A DNA stretch of 64,000 nucleotides from Salvelinus alpinus. Lineage: Eukaryota; Chordata; Actinopteri; Salmoniformes; Salmonidae. Numbering within the stretch: the stretch's first letter is position 1; each line of letters starts with the position of its first letter. This document shows positions 1-11,250 of the stretch, one piece after another. The position numbers were made by a program, and so were the translations under genes. The notes beneath the pieces were generated by a model. It did no database searches, was not told the origin of the DNA, and worked only from the letters and a program-made list of their open reading frames with translations. The stretch spans positions 14,747,506 to 14,811,505 of the forward strand of contig NC_092122.1 in NCBI RefSeq assembly GCF_045679555.1, read 5' to 3'.

Positions 1-168
1 ATTAACATGTATTACAAGCCGAATGTTTTAAAAGTTAACACAATTGTAATGCCAGATTTCTAATTTTATTGAGTAAAATGTATCAAGGATACAATGCGAT
101 ACAGGTCTTTTAAGAGTGGCCTCAAACTATACATTATTAGACATTGAGACCTTTCCAGGTGCAACAAT
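1..168. other. AT-rich flank, nothing recognised
   Basis: I see no gene, repeat or conserved motif here. It is the unique flank of the Tc1 remnant that starts at 171. Confidence 0.5.
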
Positions 169-170
169 TA

Positions 171-1497
171 CAGTGCTGTGAAAAAGTATTTGCCCACTTC
201 CTGATTTCTTATTTTTTGCACATTTGTCACACATAAATGTTTCAGATCATCAAAGACATTTTTATATTACACAAAGATAACCCAAGTAAACACAAAATGC
301 AGTTTGTAAGTGATCATTTTATTTATTATTAAGGGAAAAAGGCTATCCGAACCTTCATGGCCCTATATGACAAAGTAATTGCCACCCCTTGTTAAATCAT
401 GAATTTACTGTGGTTAATCACAATTTTTGGAAAGCTGAGTTCAATTTCACTAGCCACACCCAGGCCTGATTACTGATTAAAATTACAAAGTGAGCGCAGC
501 GACGACTCATCAAAGAGGTCACAAAAGAACCCACAACAACATCTAAAGAACTGCAGGCCTCACTCGCCTCAATTAAGGTCAGTGTTCATGACTCAACCAT
601 AAGAAAGAGACTGGGCAAAAATGGATATCCATGGCAGAGTTCCAAGGCGAAAACCACTGCTGACCAAAAATAACATAAAGGCTCGTCTCACTTTTGGCAA
701 AAAACATCTTGATGATCCCCAAGACTTTTGGCAAAATATTCTGTGGACTGACGAGACAAAAGTTGAACTTTTTGGAAGGTGTGCGTCCCGTCACATCTGG
801 CGTAAAAGTAACACAGCATTTCAGAAAAAGAACATCATACCAACAGTCCAACATGGTGGTGGTAGTGTGATGGTGGTGGTGGTAGTGAGATGATCTGGGG
901 CTGCTTTGCTGCTTCAGGACCTGGACGACTTGCTGTGATTGATGGAACCATGAATTCTGCTCTCTACCAAAAAATCCTGAGGGAGAATGTCCAGCCATCA
1001 GTTCGTGAAGCGCACTTGGGTTCTGCAGCAGGACAATGATCCAAAACACACCAGCAAGTCCACCTCTGAATGGCTTAATAAAAACAAAATGAAGGTTTTG
1101 GAGTGGCCTAGTCAAAGTCCGGACTTGAATCCGATTGAGATGCTGTGGCTGAATTAAAACAATTCTGCAAAGAAGAGTGTGCCAAAATTCCTCCACAGCG
1201 ATGTGAAAGACTCATTGCCAGTTATCGCAAACGCTTGATTGCAGTTGTTGCTACTGAGGGTGGCACAACCAGTTATTAGGTTTAGGGGGCAATTACTTTT
1301 TTTACATAGGGCCATGAAGGTTCGGATAGCTTTTTTCCCTTAATAAATAAAATCATCACTTTAAAAACTGCATTTTGTGTTTACTTGGGTTATCTTTGTG
1401 TAATATTTAAATTTGTTTGATCTGAAACATTTAAGTGTGACAAATGTGCCAAAAAATAAGAAATTAGGAAGGGGGCAAATACCTTTTCACCGCACTG
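171..1497 (+). mobile_element. Tc1/mariner-type DNA transposon, degraded copy
   Basis: The element is bounded by TA dinucleotides (169-170 and 1498-1499), the target duplication of Tc1/mariner elements. Its ends form imperfect inverted repeats: CAGTGCTGTGAAAAAG at the left, and on the right the inverted complement of a GTGAAAAGGTATTTGCCC-like sequence. A second pair of inverted blocks lies inside, with GGGCCATGAAGGTTCGGATAG-type sequence at about 345-365 and 1308-1330. Between them is a broken transposase. The family moves by cut and paste using a DDE nuclease. At 1327 bp the copy is slightly shorter than a full Tc1 element (about 1.6 kb). It has stops and frameshifts and cannot encode an active enzyme. 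Confidence 0.9.
621..1280 (+). pseudogene. Tc1-like transposase remnant
   Basis: The reading frame at 621-893 gives a Tc1 transposase middle section with the first catalytic block WTDETKVELFG, followed by the usual H-x-WR and P-T-V-x-HGGGSVM segments. At about 868-893 a GGT-rich stretch has been duplicated (the VMVVVVVR section), and the frame stops there. Homology resumes at about 890 with the IWGCFAASG block. Several further stops and shifts follow in the region that should carry the second Asp and the final Glu; the QSPDLNP-like text near 1110-1140 is out of frame. It is non-functional as a transposase. The antisense frame at 579-1196 is a shadow. Confidence 0.85.
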
Positions 1498-1499
1498 TA

Positions 1500-2175
1500 T
1501 ATGTACATGTTTAAATGTATAGGCCTATCTGTTTTGAATATAATTTGACATGGCTATAATTAGGTTTAAAATGGTGTATGTTTGACTATGACAGTAAACT
1601 AGGTCTTGCAAATTATTCAAGAATTGAAGCCCTCGTGTTAATTGCTCAATTACCTATTTAATGAGCTTTAACAAACACGGACACCCCGTGTATGACACCT
1701 TCAATGATGAGTTAGGACCGGTTAGAGGAGTTACCGCTGCAATGTGAATGATCGGGATTTGAAATGTTACACCTCCCTTTGCAGCTGGGCTGCATCTGTA
1801 ACGCTGCTATTTGTCTCAAGCATAAAATTGGCCTGCAAACTCTTGTACATGGTTCACCTCGTTGCTATTGCTCAGTTTTAGAAAACAAAACTAATCTCCA
1901 TTATTATCACACTTACATATGTGTAAGATTTTGAGTGTTGGCTCATTGCAATATTAGTAGTGTATATATTTAAAAATTGGTATAGAAAAAGTACTATTTT
2001 GTCGGATCTAAGAGGTAAAGTTATTCTCCTCTTTACCTGTTCAACTATTGGTGTTCACCAACCATTACTTTTACTCAGAATAGGTCTTTCTTAACAGAAA
2101 AGGGCCATGTAGTGGTGTAATGAGTGGGAAAATACCAGGGAGTGCAGATGTGGGGAACTCTGCAGGGTACTGGGG
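1500..2175. other. Upstream flank of myf5, no gene seen
   Basis: This is unique-looking sequence between the Tc1 remnant and myf5. A GCAGCTGG E-box-like motif lies at about 1782. No open frame here resembles a known protein. Proximal regulatory elements of myf5 would be expected here, but I cannot identify them with confidence. myf6 (MRF4), which usually lies upstream of MYF5 in vertebrates, is not in the 2.4 kb available. Confidence 0.5.
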
Positions 2176-2225
2176 GTGAGGGAGCGGGTGGGGCGGAGAG
2201 CTGAGCTAACCCCAGCCTGCCTGGG

Positions 2226-2295
2226 CCAATGGGGCATGGTAATTAGATCTGGCCAATGTAGGCCTGGGGCTGTGGACTGGGGGCATATAAGGGGG
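2226..2295 (+). promoter_or_regulatory. Probable myf5 core promoter (CCAAT and TATA boxes)
   Basis: CCAAT pentamers occur at 2226-2230 and 2253-2257, and a CATATAAGG TATA-like box at 2284-2292. The box is about 120 bp upstream of the start codon at 2410, which leaves roughly 90 bp for a 5'UTR. A TAATTA homeodomain-type core at about 2240 lies between the CCAAT boxes. The assignment rests on motif order and position only. Confidence 0.6.
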
Positions 2296-2409
2296 GCCCC
2301 ATGGCAGCAGCCCCCTCATATCACTCAGAGGTCTCCTCTCTCACCCCACTGCTCTCCCAAAGCAGAGAGTTATTTCCTTCTTCTCTTCAACCACAACAAC
2401 AGCCCAGCC

Positions 2410-2859
2410 ATGGATGTCTTTTCCCCATCCCAGGTCTTCTATGACAGCGCCTGTGCCTCCTCGCCAGAGGACCTGGACTTCGGCCCCGGGGAACTGGACG
2501 GCTCAGAGGAAGACGAGCACGTCCGGGTCCCTGGGGCTCCTCACCAGGCGGGTCACTGCCTTCAGTGGGCCTGCAAGGCCTGCAAGCGTAAGTCCAGCAC
2601 GGTGGACCGGCGTCGGGCTGCCACCATGAGGGAACGACGCCGGCTGAAAAAGGTGAACCACGGCTTCGAGGCTCTGAGGCGCTGCACCTCAGCCAACCCC
2701 AGCCAGAGGCTGCCTAAAGTGGAGATCCTGCGCAACGCCATCCAGTACATCGAGAGCCTCCAGGAGCTGCTCCATGAGCATGTGGAGAACTACTACGGCC
2801 TTCCTGGGGAGAGCAGCTCAGAGCCTGGGAGCCCCTCGTCCAGCTGCTCCGACAGCATG
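2410..2859 (+). CDS. myf5: myf5 exon 1 (coding part)
   Basis: This exon encodes residues 1-150: the acidic N-terminus, the His/Cys motif and the entire bHLH domain. It ends with SCSDSM followed by the donor GTGAGA at 2860, phase 0. An all-in-one-exon bHLH is the standard MyoD-family structure. Confidence 0.95.
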
Positions 2860-4668
2860 GTGAGACTGAGACCAGACACACACGGACTCATATACAGCTT
2901 TTCTCACTGTCTCCTCATCTCTGTGCAGCACACAGAGGTTTTATCAGGTCCTGCTAGTTCAGTGTCTGCTGCAACGTTTTCCCTCTTTGGACTAATTCAG
3001 AGTACTCTATTTGAATGGTGGATCACATTGCTGTTAGCCTCTGTCTTGTTGTATCTCCCAAGATCTTGAGTTAAAAAGCTTTTGTTTGGGACTCTACCAT
3101 AGTAGCTTAATTCCCGATGTCTCTGAGCATGCATATTGTAATACTAATTTGCATTTAGAGTATCTCCCTGGATCTGAAGGGGAACAGGCTCACTTCAAAT
3201 GTAGAATGTTTATTGAATAGACTTGCACTGATTGTGATGTTGGGGGATCTCAAATACAATATTCCCTTGTGCATTTCATCTTCTTTGGCTGCATCATTAA
3301 TGCAAACAGCTCTTTTGCAGTGTTATACATGCATGATGCATTACGTTTCACATGGAAATGCTATCCTTTTTTTATTGGTGTGTTTGGTGCATGTACATTA
3401 CCCCAGTGCATGCATGATACCTTCTCAGTTGGCCAGTCAAGATTAGAATCAGCTCTACAAAACAGTGGTTAAAAGGGTGATGCAATGCTAAATAATAGAA
3501 TGGATCTTTATGATGGTGGATGGAGTAATGGCTTTCCCACCGCTGGACACGTTATAGCCTAATAAACCCTGCTAAATCCACCTTACTGAAGTCTGGCAGG
3601 AAAGACTGTGCTTTTCTGCATTCCATCCTGACTGCATGTTCTCCGCCGCTGCCAGGATTTTCTGCAGATTTACTGGGACAAAGTGTCATCTTGCACAAAC
3701 TGGTGTTGCTTCCACTGATACAATCGATTCGCCACGGCTAGAGCCGGGCAGATCATGGGAGTAGCCTGCAACTTTGGCCCTGAGGTGGCTGTGAAATAAA
3801 GAACCCTAGCCAGACAGGCAGGAACACTGTGGATTTATCAGTCTGGCAAGATGACCAAGGATTACATTATTTACCTATATTTTAATATTATTTCATATTT
3901 GTATGTTTTTATTAGTAGCTTTCTTTATTGTGCACCAGTTGAGGAAAATGCATTTCAGACACTTCAAAATGTCTGAAACGTAGAAAGGGGAATAATATCA
4001 CGTGCTTTGTCATGACTGCTGTGCTAACGTCAGTTTGCTCTGTTTGTTTCCTTGTAGGTTGACTGTAACAGTCCTGTTGTGTGGCCTCAGATGAACACAA
4101 GCTTTGGCAACAACTACAGCTACACTAAGAATGGTAAGACACATTGATTAATATGTTTTCTTTGTTATGTAATATTAAACTATTGACATAGTATAATGAA
4201 TACACGTAATGGACTTATGTTAGGCTATGGTCTGGCTACCACCTGTGTATGTTGAGTATTGTAAAACTTGCCAGGTTTACATTCATTCGTTTTGATTCGT
4301 ACTATAAAGACACAAATTATGTTCCAAGTTACGTGAATAATTCTGCCTATCCATTTAAGTTCACCATACACATAAATTGATTCAATGGGACATGGTAGTT
4401 AACTGATCTCATCCATAAGATAGCTCCCTTATTGTCTTGACTGACCTTGTCCTTCCCCTGTTTGTCCTGTCCAGTGAGCTCTGGAGAGAGAGGTGCTGGT
4501 GCCTCCAGCCTGGCTTGCCTGTCTAGCATAGTAGATCGCCTCTCCTCGGTGGATGCCAGTGCCCCAGCAGGGCTCAGAGATATGCTTACCTTCTCGCCCT
4601 CCAGCACCGACTCCCAGCCTTGCACTCCAGAAAGCCCCGGGACCAGACCCGTGTACCACGTGTTGTGA
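2410..4668 (+). CDS. myf5: Myogenic factor 5, complete gene in three coding exons
   Basis: Myf5 is a nuclear bHLH transcription factor that binds E-boxes as a heterodimer with E proteins and commits cells to skeletal muscle. Exons 2410-2859, 4058-4133 and 4475-4668 join in phase to 239 codons plus TGA, close to the usual vertebrate length. Residues 50-60 hold the His/Cys-rich [11 protein letters not shown] motif. Residues 68-81 are the basic region, with the Ala-Thr pair (71-72) that marks myogenic bHLH proteins. The helix-loop-helix runs to about 122 and ends in [19 protein letters not shown], typical of Myf5. The C-terminus ends in YHVL, as in Myf5 of other vertebrates. The start is the ATG at 2410 in a good Kozak context (GCCATGG). 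An in-frame extension upstream to 2176 would run through the TATA box and is not credible. lin7a follows downstream, as in other vertebrates. Confidence 0.96.
2860..4057 (+). other. myf5 intron 1
   Basis: The intron runs from GTGAGA to CTTGTAG, about 1.2 kb, and I see no transposon in it. An open frame continues from exon 1 to 3069 but has no similarity to Myf5 past residue 150, so it is read-through into the intron. Confidence 0.85.
4058..4133 (+). CDS. myf5: myf5 exon 2
   Basis: A 76-nt exon between CTTGTAG and the donor GTAAGA encodes [20 protein letters not shown] and a few more residues, matching the C-N-S-P-V-W segment after the bHLH in Myf5 proteins. It ends in phase 1. Confidence 0.93.
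4134..4474 (+). other. myf5 intron 2
   Basis: A short intron of 341 bp from GTAAGA to TGTCCAG. No other feature was seen in it. Confidence 0.85.
4475..4668 (+). CDS. myf5: myf5 exon 3 (coding part)
   Basis: This exon starts in phase 1, completing a GTG codon, and encodes the conserved helix III / transactivation segment [14 protein letters not shown] and the TDSQPCTP motif, ending YHVL-TGA at 4666-4668. Confidence 0.95.
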
Positions 4669-4985
4669 AGAAAACCTGCATTAGAATATAAATAATCTGA
4701 TGGCCCTGATCTTCAACCACATACCACTTTTACTTCCTATTTCGGTGATGGCTAAGATCGATCAACACCTGCCAACTTTTGTATTGTAAATAAGATTGTA
4801 AATATGTACTGTAAATGTTCATTTATATTAAACAATATTATACCAAATGTAACATATTTAATTGATCCTTTTCATGTGTCTGTCCTAATATAGGCCTATG
4901 CATCATTCAAACAAGTTGTATTTAAGCTATTGTCTTTGTTAGCTTCACGTTTCTCATGATCAATAAACGTTTCAACAATTCTAGA
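4669..4985 (+). other. myf5 3'UTR with polyadenylation signal
   Basis: AT-rich sequence follows the stop codon. A canonical AATAAA lies at 4962-4967, so the transcript probably ends near 4980-4990. No competing AATAAA is seen closer to the stop. Confidence 0.7.
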
Positions 4986-6231
4986 GTTCCCACATCTGTT
5001 GGTGTAAATGTTGTTTAATCCATCAAATGCAGTGACTACAGAAGAAAGAGTAGCTTGCATTCCATTCCTGGTCAGAGTGTTGGTGTGGCGGGTGGAGATC
5101 GGAAGGGGAGGAGAGAGTGTTTGTGTACCTGTTTTTTCTTCAGTAACAAATGTTTCTCATTGTTAACATCCCTAACTACAACCTAAACACCATCGCTTTG
5201 AACAAATGGCCTGAACGTAACACTTGAAATTGTGTGTAAGGGAGGGGAAGGGGTTACTAGTATCATATGTTGCGTCTCATCAAAGCCTATAGCTCATAAA
5301 ATCAAAGTGTTACAGTCTTTTTCCTGTTGTATTGTGACCCCATTAGGCTAAAAGGATTTCCCTCACTTTTATAACACATTTATAATAGAAGAACACAGTG
5401 AAATCGAATGTGTCACTGCAGTTTTTTTTACTTGGGTTTGAGAGTAACCAACAGATTATGTAACTCCTATATCACTTGCCCCATGGCAGTACAGCACACA
5501 GTCTGCCCATGTGAAAACATAGAAACCTGTCTCGTCGTGACACAACCTTCGAGAGACACTCAAGTCTTCATGTTTATGACAAGCACCTTCCTATTGTGAC
5601 ACCAGAGGGGGAGACTCAGTGGCGAGTGGCTAATACTAGTAGTTAAACACTAGCTCTGCCTCTGTGGCACTATGCTAGATGGCTCTGTGGCATAGCAGGC
5701 ATACCAGCGAGGGCTTCTATTTCAGTAAGCCACACCGCTGGCTACGAAGCTCCCCACGCATTGAAGTAATTTTCCATGGCTAAACCTTGGATATATTCAT
5801 AAATCACTCATGCACCAGGCATGTGACGTCATGAGATGACAAGATATATAATCTTTGTTTCCACATCAACAGATAGTATGACAAGGTTACAACAGGGGGG
5901 AATTTGCATCAAGTACTTTATTATTAGGATATCATTCATCTATTTCCATTTGATTCGTCTTCCAACCTGGACAATGTAAGGACTAAACGTAGCCTGACAC
6001 AAATCACTCTAATGTGAGGTACTCTGGCATTTCTCACAAGAGCCAAAGCCCGTATTTGCAGTACTGAGTATACACTATTACCACAAGAGGGAGGTATTTC
6101 TAATACTTGACTATGAGATGTCAGTTGTCATGCTCACATGACTCCAGAGCTTTTTTAATTGCTTATCTAATAAGTAGGCTGTGATATTGTTTGTGTCATA
6201 TTCCAGTTAAACAATAACTACCTGACAAATT
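4986..6231. other. Intergenic, no gene seen
   Basis: Nothing coding was recognised. A palindromic CRE-type TGACGTCA sits at 5824-5831, of unknown relevance. The open frame at 5408-5599 has no recognisable protein features. Confidence 0.5.
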
Positions 6232-6505
6232 GATACAGATATAGGATCTTCATTTTACTCCGTTTACTACAGCAGGAAAATAATTCTGCAGCAACAGGAA
6301 ATGTGAATTATTATGTGGATTATAATTAACAGACATTTTTGTAGGGGTTGATACTTTTTTCATAAGGGAAAATCAAGTCTGAGATTTTATAGTGTAAATT
6401 ACAGACGTCAGAAGTCTTTTTAAACCTCATATATAGTACACGTTTTACATTTCCTGAAATGCAGGAAAGTTCTCCTGGAACAGGGTGATCCAATTCAATT
6501 TGACA
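6232..6505 (-). mobile_element. MITE-like interspersed repeat
   Basis: The segment contains paired, inverted motifs: TAGGATCTT near the left edge, a GCAGGAAAATAATTCTGCAG core, and GCAGGAAAGTTCTCCTG near the right edge. It matches my recollection of a small non-coding element that is very common in salmonid genomes, usually seen in the opposite orientation. The open frame at 6326-6559 is read across it and is not a gene. The exact ends are uncertain. Confidence 0.6.
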
Positions 6506-6681
6506 GACATTGTGCTCTTTTAATAGGACATGTTGGGATGAAAGGTGGACAGTTAACAATTCAATTTCTCTGTAGGCTCCTTCAAAACTCCAAAACCCAC
6601 GTGCTCAAGTGGAGCCAATGTTGTCCTCATGCTCACTGCAAATCCCTCCTTTAAATTATGAGGCGGCTATGAGGAGGTTAG

Positions 6682-6832
6682 CTAGCTGCCAGACTCTTAC
6701 ATTAAATATATTTAACAATATTAAGTGAATAATCACATCAATACAATATAATTAGCTAGCTGCCAGACTCTTACATTAAACATAATTTAACATTAAGTGA
6801 TTCATAATCACATCAATACAATATCATTCAAA
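6682..6832. repeat. Tandem duplication of about 75 bp (two copies)
   Basis: Two adjacent copies each begin TTAGCTAGCTGCCAGACTC and end near ATCAATACAATAT, with several substitutions and small gaps between them. It looks like a simple local duplication. Confidence 0.85.
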
Positions 6833-6918
6833 TGGTTTTGTCATTATGAAGGCTAACTATTGCCCTTACATTGAGGACCCACCTTTGAGTGAGTAATCTA
6901 GACACCATGTTGATTTAT

Positions 6919-6999
6919 CCCACTGGGCACAGATGTCCATCCAAAGTCTATTCTACATTGGTTAACCAACGTTGATTCAACCAGTGTGTGCACAGTGGG
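6919..6999. mobile_element. Short MITE with CCCACTG terminal repeats
   Basis: An 81-bp segment starts CCCACTGGGCACA and ends with the imperfect inverted complement TGTGCACAGTGGG. ATTT-like flanks on both sides are compatible with a short target duplication. The GTTGATTCAACCAGTGTG core is one I associate with a common fish element. No coding capacity. Confidence 0.65.
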
Positions 7000-7736
7000 A
7001 TTTTAGGCTATAGCTAGTTGTCTAGTTAATAATAGTATATACCCCTCAAATTCAAACCTGGACCTCAAACCATAAAAAAGTCCCCTCTAATCAGGGACTG
7101 ATTTAAACTTGGGACACCAGGTTTAAAGGTTAAATACATAAATACTACACAGCAGGATCAATCAATCAATCAAATGTATTTATAAAGCCCTTCTTACATC
7201 AGCTGATATATCAAAGTGCTGTACAGAAACCCAGCCTAAAACCCCAAACAGCAAGCAATGCAGTTGTAGAAGCACGGTGGCTAGGAAAAACTCCTTAGAA
7301 AGGCCAGAACATAGGAAGAAACCTAGAGAGGAACCAGGCTATGAGGGGTGGCCAGTCCTCTTCTGGCTGTGCCGGAAGAGATTATAACAGAACATGGATG
7401 TTCAGATGTTTAAATGTTCATAGATGACCAGCAGGGTCAAATAATAATAATCACAGTGGTTGTAGAGGGTGCAACAGGTCAGCACCTTAGGAGTAAATGT
7501 CAGTTGGCTTTTCATAGCCGATCATTCAGAGTATCTATACCGCTCCTGCTGTCTCTAGGGAGTTGAAAACAGCAGGTCCGGGACAAGGTAGCACATCCGG
7601 TCAACAGGTCAGGGTTCCATAGCCGCAGGCAGAACAGTTGAAACTGGAGCAGCAGCACGACCAGGTGGACTGGGGACAGCAAGGAGTCATCAGGCCTGGT
7701 AGTCCTGAGGCATAGCCCTAGGGTTCAGGTCCTCCG

Positions 7737-7800
7737 CGAGAAAGAGAGAAAGAGAGAGAGAGAGGGAGAGAGAGAGAAAAAGAGAGAGTTAGAGAGAGCA
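7737..7800. repeat. GA-rich microsatellite
   Basis: An imperfect (GA)n run lies inside the 3'UTR of the LINE, followed by a short repeat of CATACTT(A)AA units to about 7835. Confidence 0.9.
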
Positions 7801-8353
7801 TACTTAAAGCATACTTTAAGAGCATACTTAAATTCACACAGGACACCGGATAAGACAGGAGAAATACTCCAGATATAACAGACTGACCCTAGCCCCCCGA
7901 CACATAAACTGTTGCAGCATAAATACTGGAGGCTGAGACAGGAGGGGTCGGGAGACACTGTGGCCCCGTCCGACGGTATCCCCGGACAGGGCCAAACAGG
8001 CAGGATATAACCCTACCCACTTTGCCAAAGCACAGCCCACACACCACTAGAGGGATATCTTCAACCACCAACTTACTATCCAAGGCCAAGTATAGCCCAC
8101 GAAGATCTCTCCCACGGCACGAACCCAAGGGGGGGGCGCAAACCCGGACAGGAAGATCACGTCAGTGACTCGACCCACTCAAGTGACGCACCCCTCCTAC
8201 CAACGGCATGGAAGAGCACCAGTAAGCCAGTGACTCAGCCCCTGTAATAGGGTTTGAGGCAGAGAATCCTAGTGGAGATAGGGGAACCACCAAGGGTGGT
8301 TCGTTGCTCCAGTGCCTTTCCGTTCACCTTCACACTCCTGGGCCAGATTACAC

Positions 8354-11015
8354 TCAATCATAGGACCTACTGAAGAGATGAGTCTTCAATAAAGACTTAA
8401 AGGTCGAGACCGAGTCTGCGTCTCTCACATGGATAGGCAGACCATTCCATAAAAATGGAGCTCTATATGAGAAAGCCCTGCCTGTAGCTGTTTGCTTAGA
8501 GATTCTAGGGACAGTAAGGAGGCCTGCGTCTTGTGACCGTAGCGTACGTGTAGGTATGTACGGCAGGACCAAATCAGAAAGATAGGTAGGAGCAAGCCCA
8601 TGTAATGCTTTGTAGGTTAGCAGTAAAACCTTGAAATCAGCCCTAGCCTTAACAGGAAGCCAGTGTAGAGAGGCTAGCACTGGAGTAATATGATCATATT
8701 TTTTGGTTCACGGCCTAGCAGCCATGTTAAGCACTAACTGAAGTTTGTTTAGTGCTTTATCCGGGTAGCAGGAATGTAGAGCATTGCAGTAGTCTAATCT
8801 AGAAGTAACAAAAGCATGGATACATTTTTCTGCATCATTTTTGGACAGAAAGTTTCAGATTTTTGCAATGTTACGTAGATGGAAAAAAGCTGTCCTTGAA
8901 ACAGTCTTGATATGTTCGTCAAAAGAGAGATCAAGGTCCAGAGTAACGCCGAGGTCCTTCGCAGTTATATTTGAGAAGACTGTACAACCATCAAGATGAA
9001 TTGTCAGATTCAACAGAAGATCTCTTTGTTTCTTGGGACCTAGAACTATCTCTGTTTTGTCCGAGTTAAATAGTAGAACATTTGCCGCCATCCACTTCCT
9101 TATGTCTGAAACACAGGTTTCCAGGGAGGGCAATTTTGGGGCTTCACCATGTTTCATTGAAATGTACAGCTGTGTGTCGTCCGCATAGCAGTGAAAGTTA
9201 ACATTATGTTTCTGAATGACATCACCAAGAGGTAAAATATATAGTGAAAACAATAGTGGTCCTAAAACGGAGCCTTGAGGAACACCGAAATGTACAGTTG
9301 ATTTGTTAGAGGACAAACCATCTACAGAGACAAACTAATATCTTTCCGACAGATAAGATCTAAACCAGGCCAGAACTTGTCCATGTAGACCAATTTGGGT
9401 TTCCAATCTCTCCAAAAGAATAGATGGTATCAAAAGCAGCACTAAGGTCTAGAAGCACGAGGACATATGTAGAGCCTCGGTCTGATGCCATTAAAAGGTA
9501 ATTTACCACCTTCACAAGTGCAGTCTCAGTGCTATGATGGGGTCTAAAGCCAGACTGAAGCGTTTCATATACAATGTTTGTCTTCAGGAAGGCAGTGAGT
9601 TGCTGTGCAACAGCACATTTTTTTGAGAGGAATGGGAGATTCAATATATGCCGATAGTTTTTTATATTTTCTGGGTCAAGGTTTGGCTTTTTCGAGAGAG
9701 GCTTTATTACTACCACTTTTAGTGAGTTTGGTACATATCCGATGGATAGAGAGCCATTTATTATGTTCAACATAGGAGGGCCAAGTACAGGAAGCAGCTC
9801 TTTCAGTAGTTTAGTTGGAATAGGGTCCATTAGGCAGCTTGAAGATTTAGAGGCCATGATTATTTTCATCAATGTGTCAAGATATATAGTATTAAAAAAC
9901 TTAAGTGTCTCCCTTGATCCTAGGTCCTGGCAGAGCTGTGCAGACTCAGGGCAACTGAGCTTTGGAGGAATATGTAGATTTAAAGAGGAGTCCGTAATTT
10001 GCTTTCTTATGATCATGATCTCTTCGTCAAAGAAGTTCATGAATTTGTCACTGCTGAAGTGAAAGCCATCCTCTTGGGGAATGCTGCTTTTTAGTTAGCT
10101 TTACGCAAGGTTAAATTGAGTTCCTCAGTTAGGTAGTTAACTGACTTTTGTACTCTGACGTCCTTGGGTAGGTGTAGGGAGTCTGGAAGGGCATCTAGGA
10201 ATCTTTGGGTTGTCCGCAAATTTATAACACAGCTTTTGATGATCCTTGGTTGGGGTCTGAGCAGATTATTTGTTGCGATTGCAAACGTAATAAAATGGTG
10301 GTCTGATAGTCCAGGATTATGAGGAAAAACATTAAGATCCACAACATTTATTCCACGGGACAAAACTGGGTCCAGAGTATGACTGTGGCAGTGAGTAGGT
10401 CCGGAGACATGTTGGACAAAACCCACTGAGTCGATGATGTCTCCGAAAGCCTTTTGGAGTGGGTCTGTAGACTTTTCCATGTGAATATTAAAGCCACCAA
10501 AAATGTGAATATTATCTGCCATGACTACAAGGTCCGATAGGAATTCAGGGAACTCGGTGAGGAACGCTGTATATGGCCCAGGAGGCCTGTAAACAGTAGC
10601 TATAAAAAGTGATTGAGTAGGCTGCATAGATTTCATGACTAAAAGCTCAAAAGACGAAAGCGCAGTATTTTTTTTTTGTAAATTGAAATTTGCTATCGTA
10701 AATGTCAACAACACCTCCACCTTTGCGGGATGCGCGGAGGATATGGTCACTAGTGTAACCAGGAGGTGAGGCCTCATTTAACACAGTAAATTCATCAGGT
10801 TTAAGCCAGGTTTCAGTCAGGCCAATCACATCAAGATTATGATCAGTGATTAGTTCATTGACTATAACTGCCTTGGAAGTGAGGGATCTAACATTAAGTA
10901 GCCCTATTTTTAGATGTGCGATATCACAATCTCTTTCAATAATGACAGGAATGGAGGAGGTCTTTATCCTAGTGAGATTGCTAAGGCGAACACCGCCATG
11001 TTTAGTTTTGCCCAA
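8354..11015 (-). pseudogene. LINE endonuclease / reverse transcriptase ORF, frameshifted
   Basis: Five fragments in different frames cover one ORF. 11015-10647: endonuclease N-terminus (LLNVRSLTSK, LTETWL). 10777-10091: the rest of the endonuclease, with VYRPPG and LSDHHF, but the catalytic GDFN is GGFN here. 10040-9360: RT N-terminal half with LLDLSAAFD. 9316-8855: the [16 protein letters not shown] and CYADDTQ motifs of the RT active site. 8680-8354: the C-terminal ASLHWLPVKAR and LWNGLP motifs typical of L2/CR1 elements. Frame changes near 10700, 10070, 9340 and 8700 break it. Confidence 0.88.
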
Positions 11016-11250
11016 CCTAGATCAATGCACAGACACGGTCTCAATGGGGATAGCTGAGCTGACTACACTGACTGTGCTAGTGGCAGACTACACTAAGCTG
11101 GCAGGTTGGCTAACAGCCTGCTGCCTGGCCTGCACCCTATCTCACCTATCTCATCTCAATGAGTTAGCCAGCAATTTGGGGGGGGGGAAGGATAAGCCCA
11201 GAAAATCAATAGTTATTTGTGATTGTTTATCAAAGTTAGCTGACTAACTC

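Larger units (their letters stand above)
7158..11250 (-). mobile_element. Degraded L2-clade LINE (minus strand), nearly full length
   Basis: A non-LTR retrotransposon read on the minus strand. Its 3' end is the (ATTG)n-type tail at 7158-7175, preceded on the plus strand by about 1.1 kb of 3'UTR (7176-8350) with a GA-rich microsatellite at about 7737-7800. Endonuclease and reverse transcriptase fragments follow in order from 11015 down to 8354. It differs from the L2 elements at 12.6 and 25-29 kb in protein sequence and tail, so it is a separate family. Multiple frameshifts show that it is dead. The 5' limit is uncertain; the sequence at 11020-11250 has no clear coding match. Confidence 0.85.

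Noticed and set aside
2176-2409. In-frame N-terminal extension of Myf5
   Set aside because: It includes the CCAAT and TATA boxes and has no similarity to MyoD-family proteins; the ATG at 2410 has a good context and matches the family start.
1500-2409. myf6 (MRF4) upstream of myf5
   Set aside because: Expected from synteny, but no bHLH-coding sequence is present upstream in the window; it probably lies just outside.
2860-3069. Extension of myf5 exon 1 to a longer C-terminus
   Set aside because: Read-through of a good donor (GTGAGA); the true continuation is found at 4058 and 4475 in phase.
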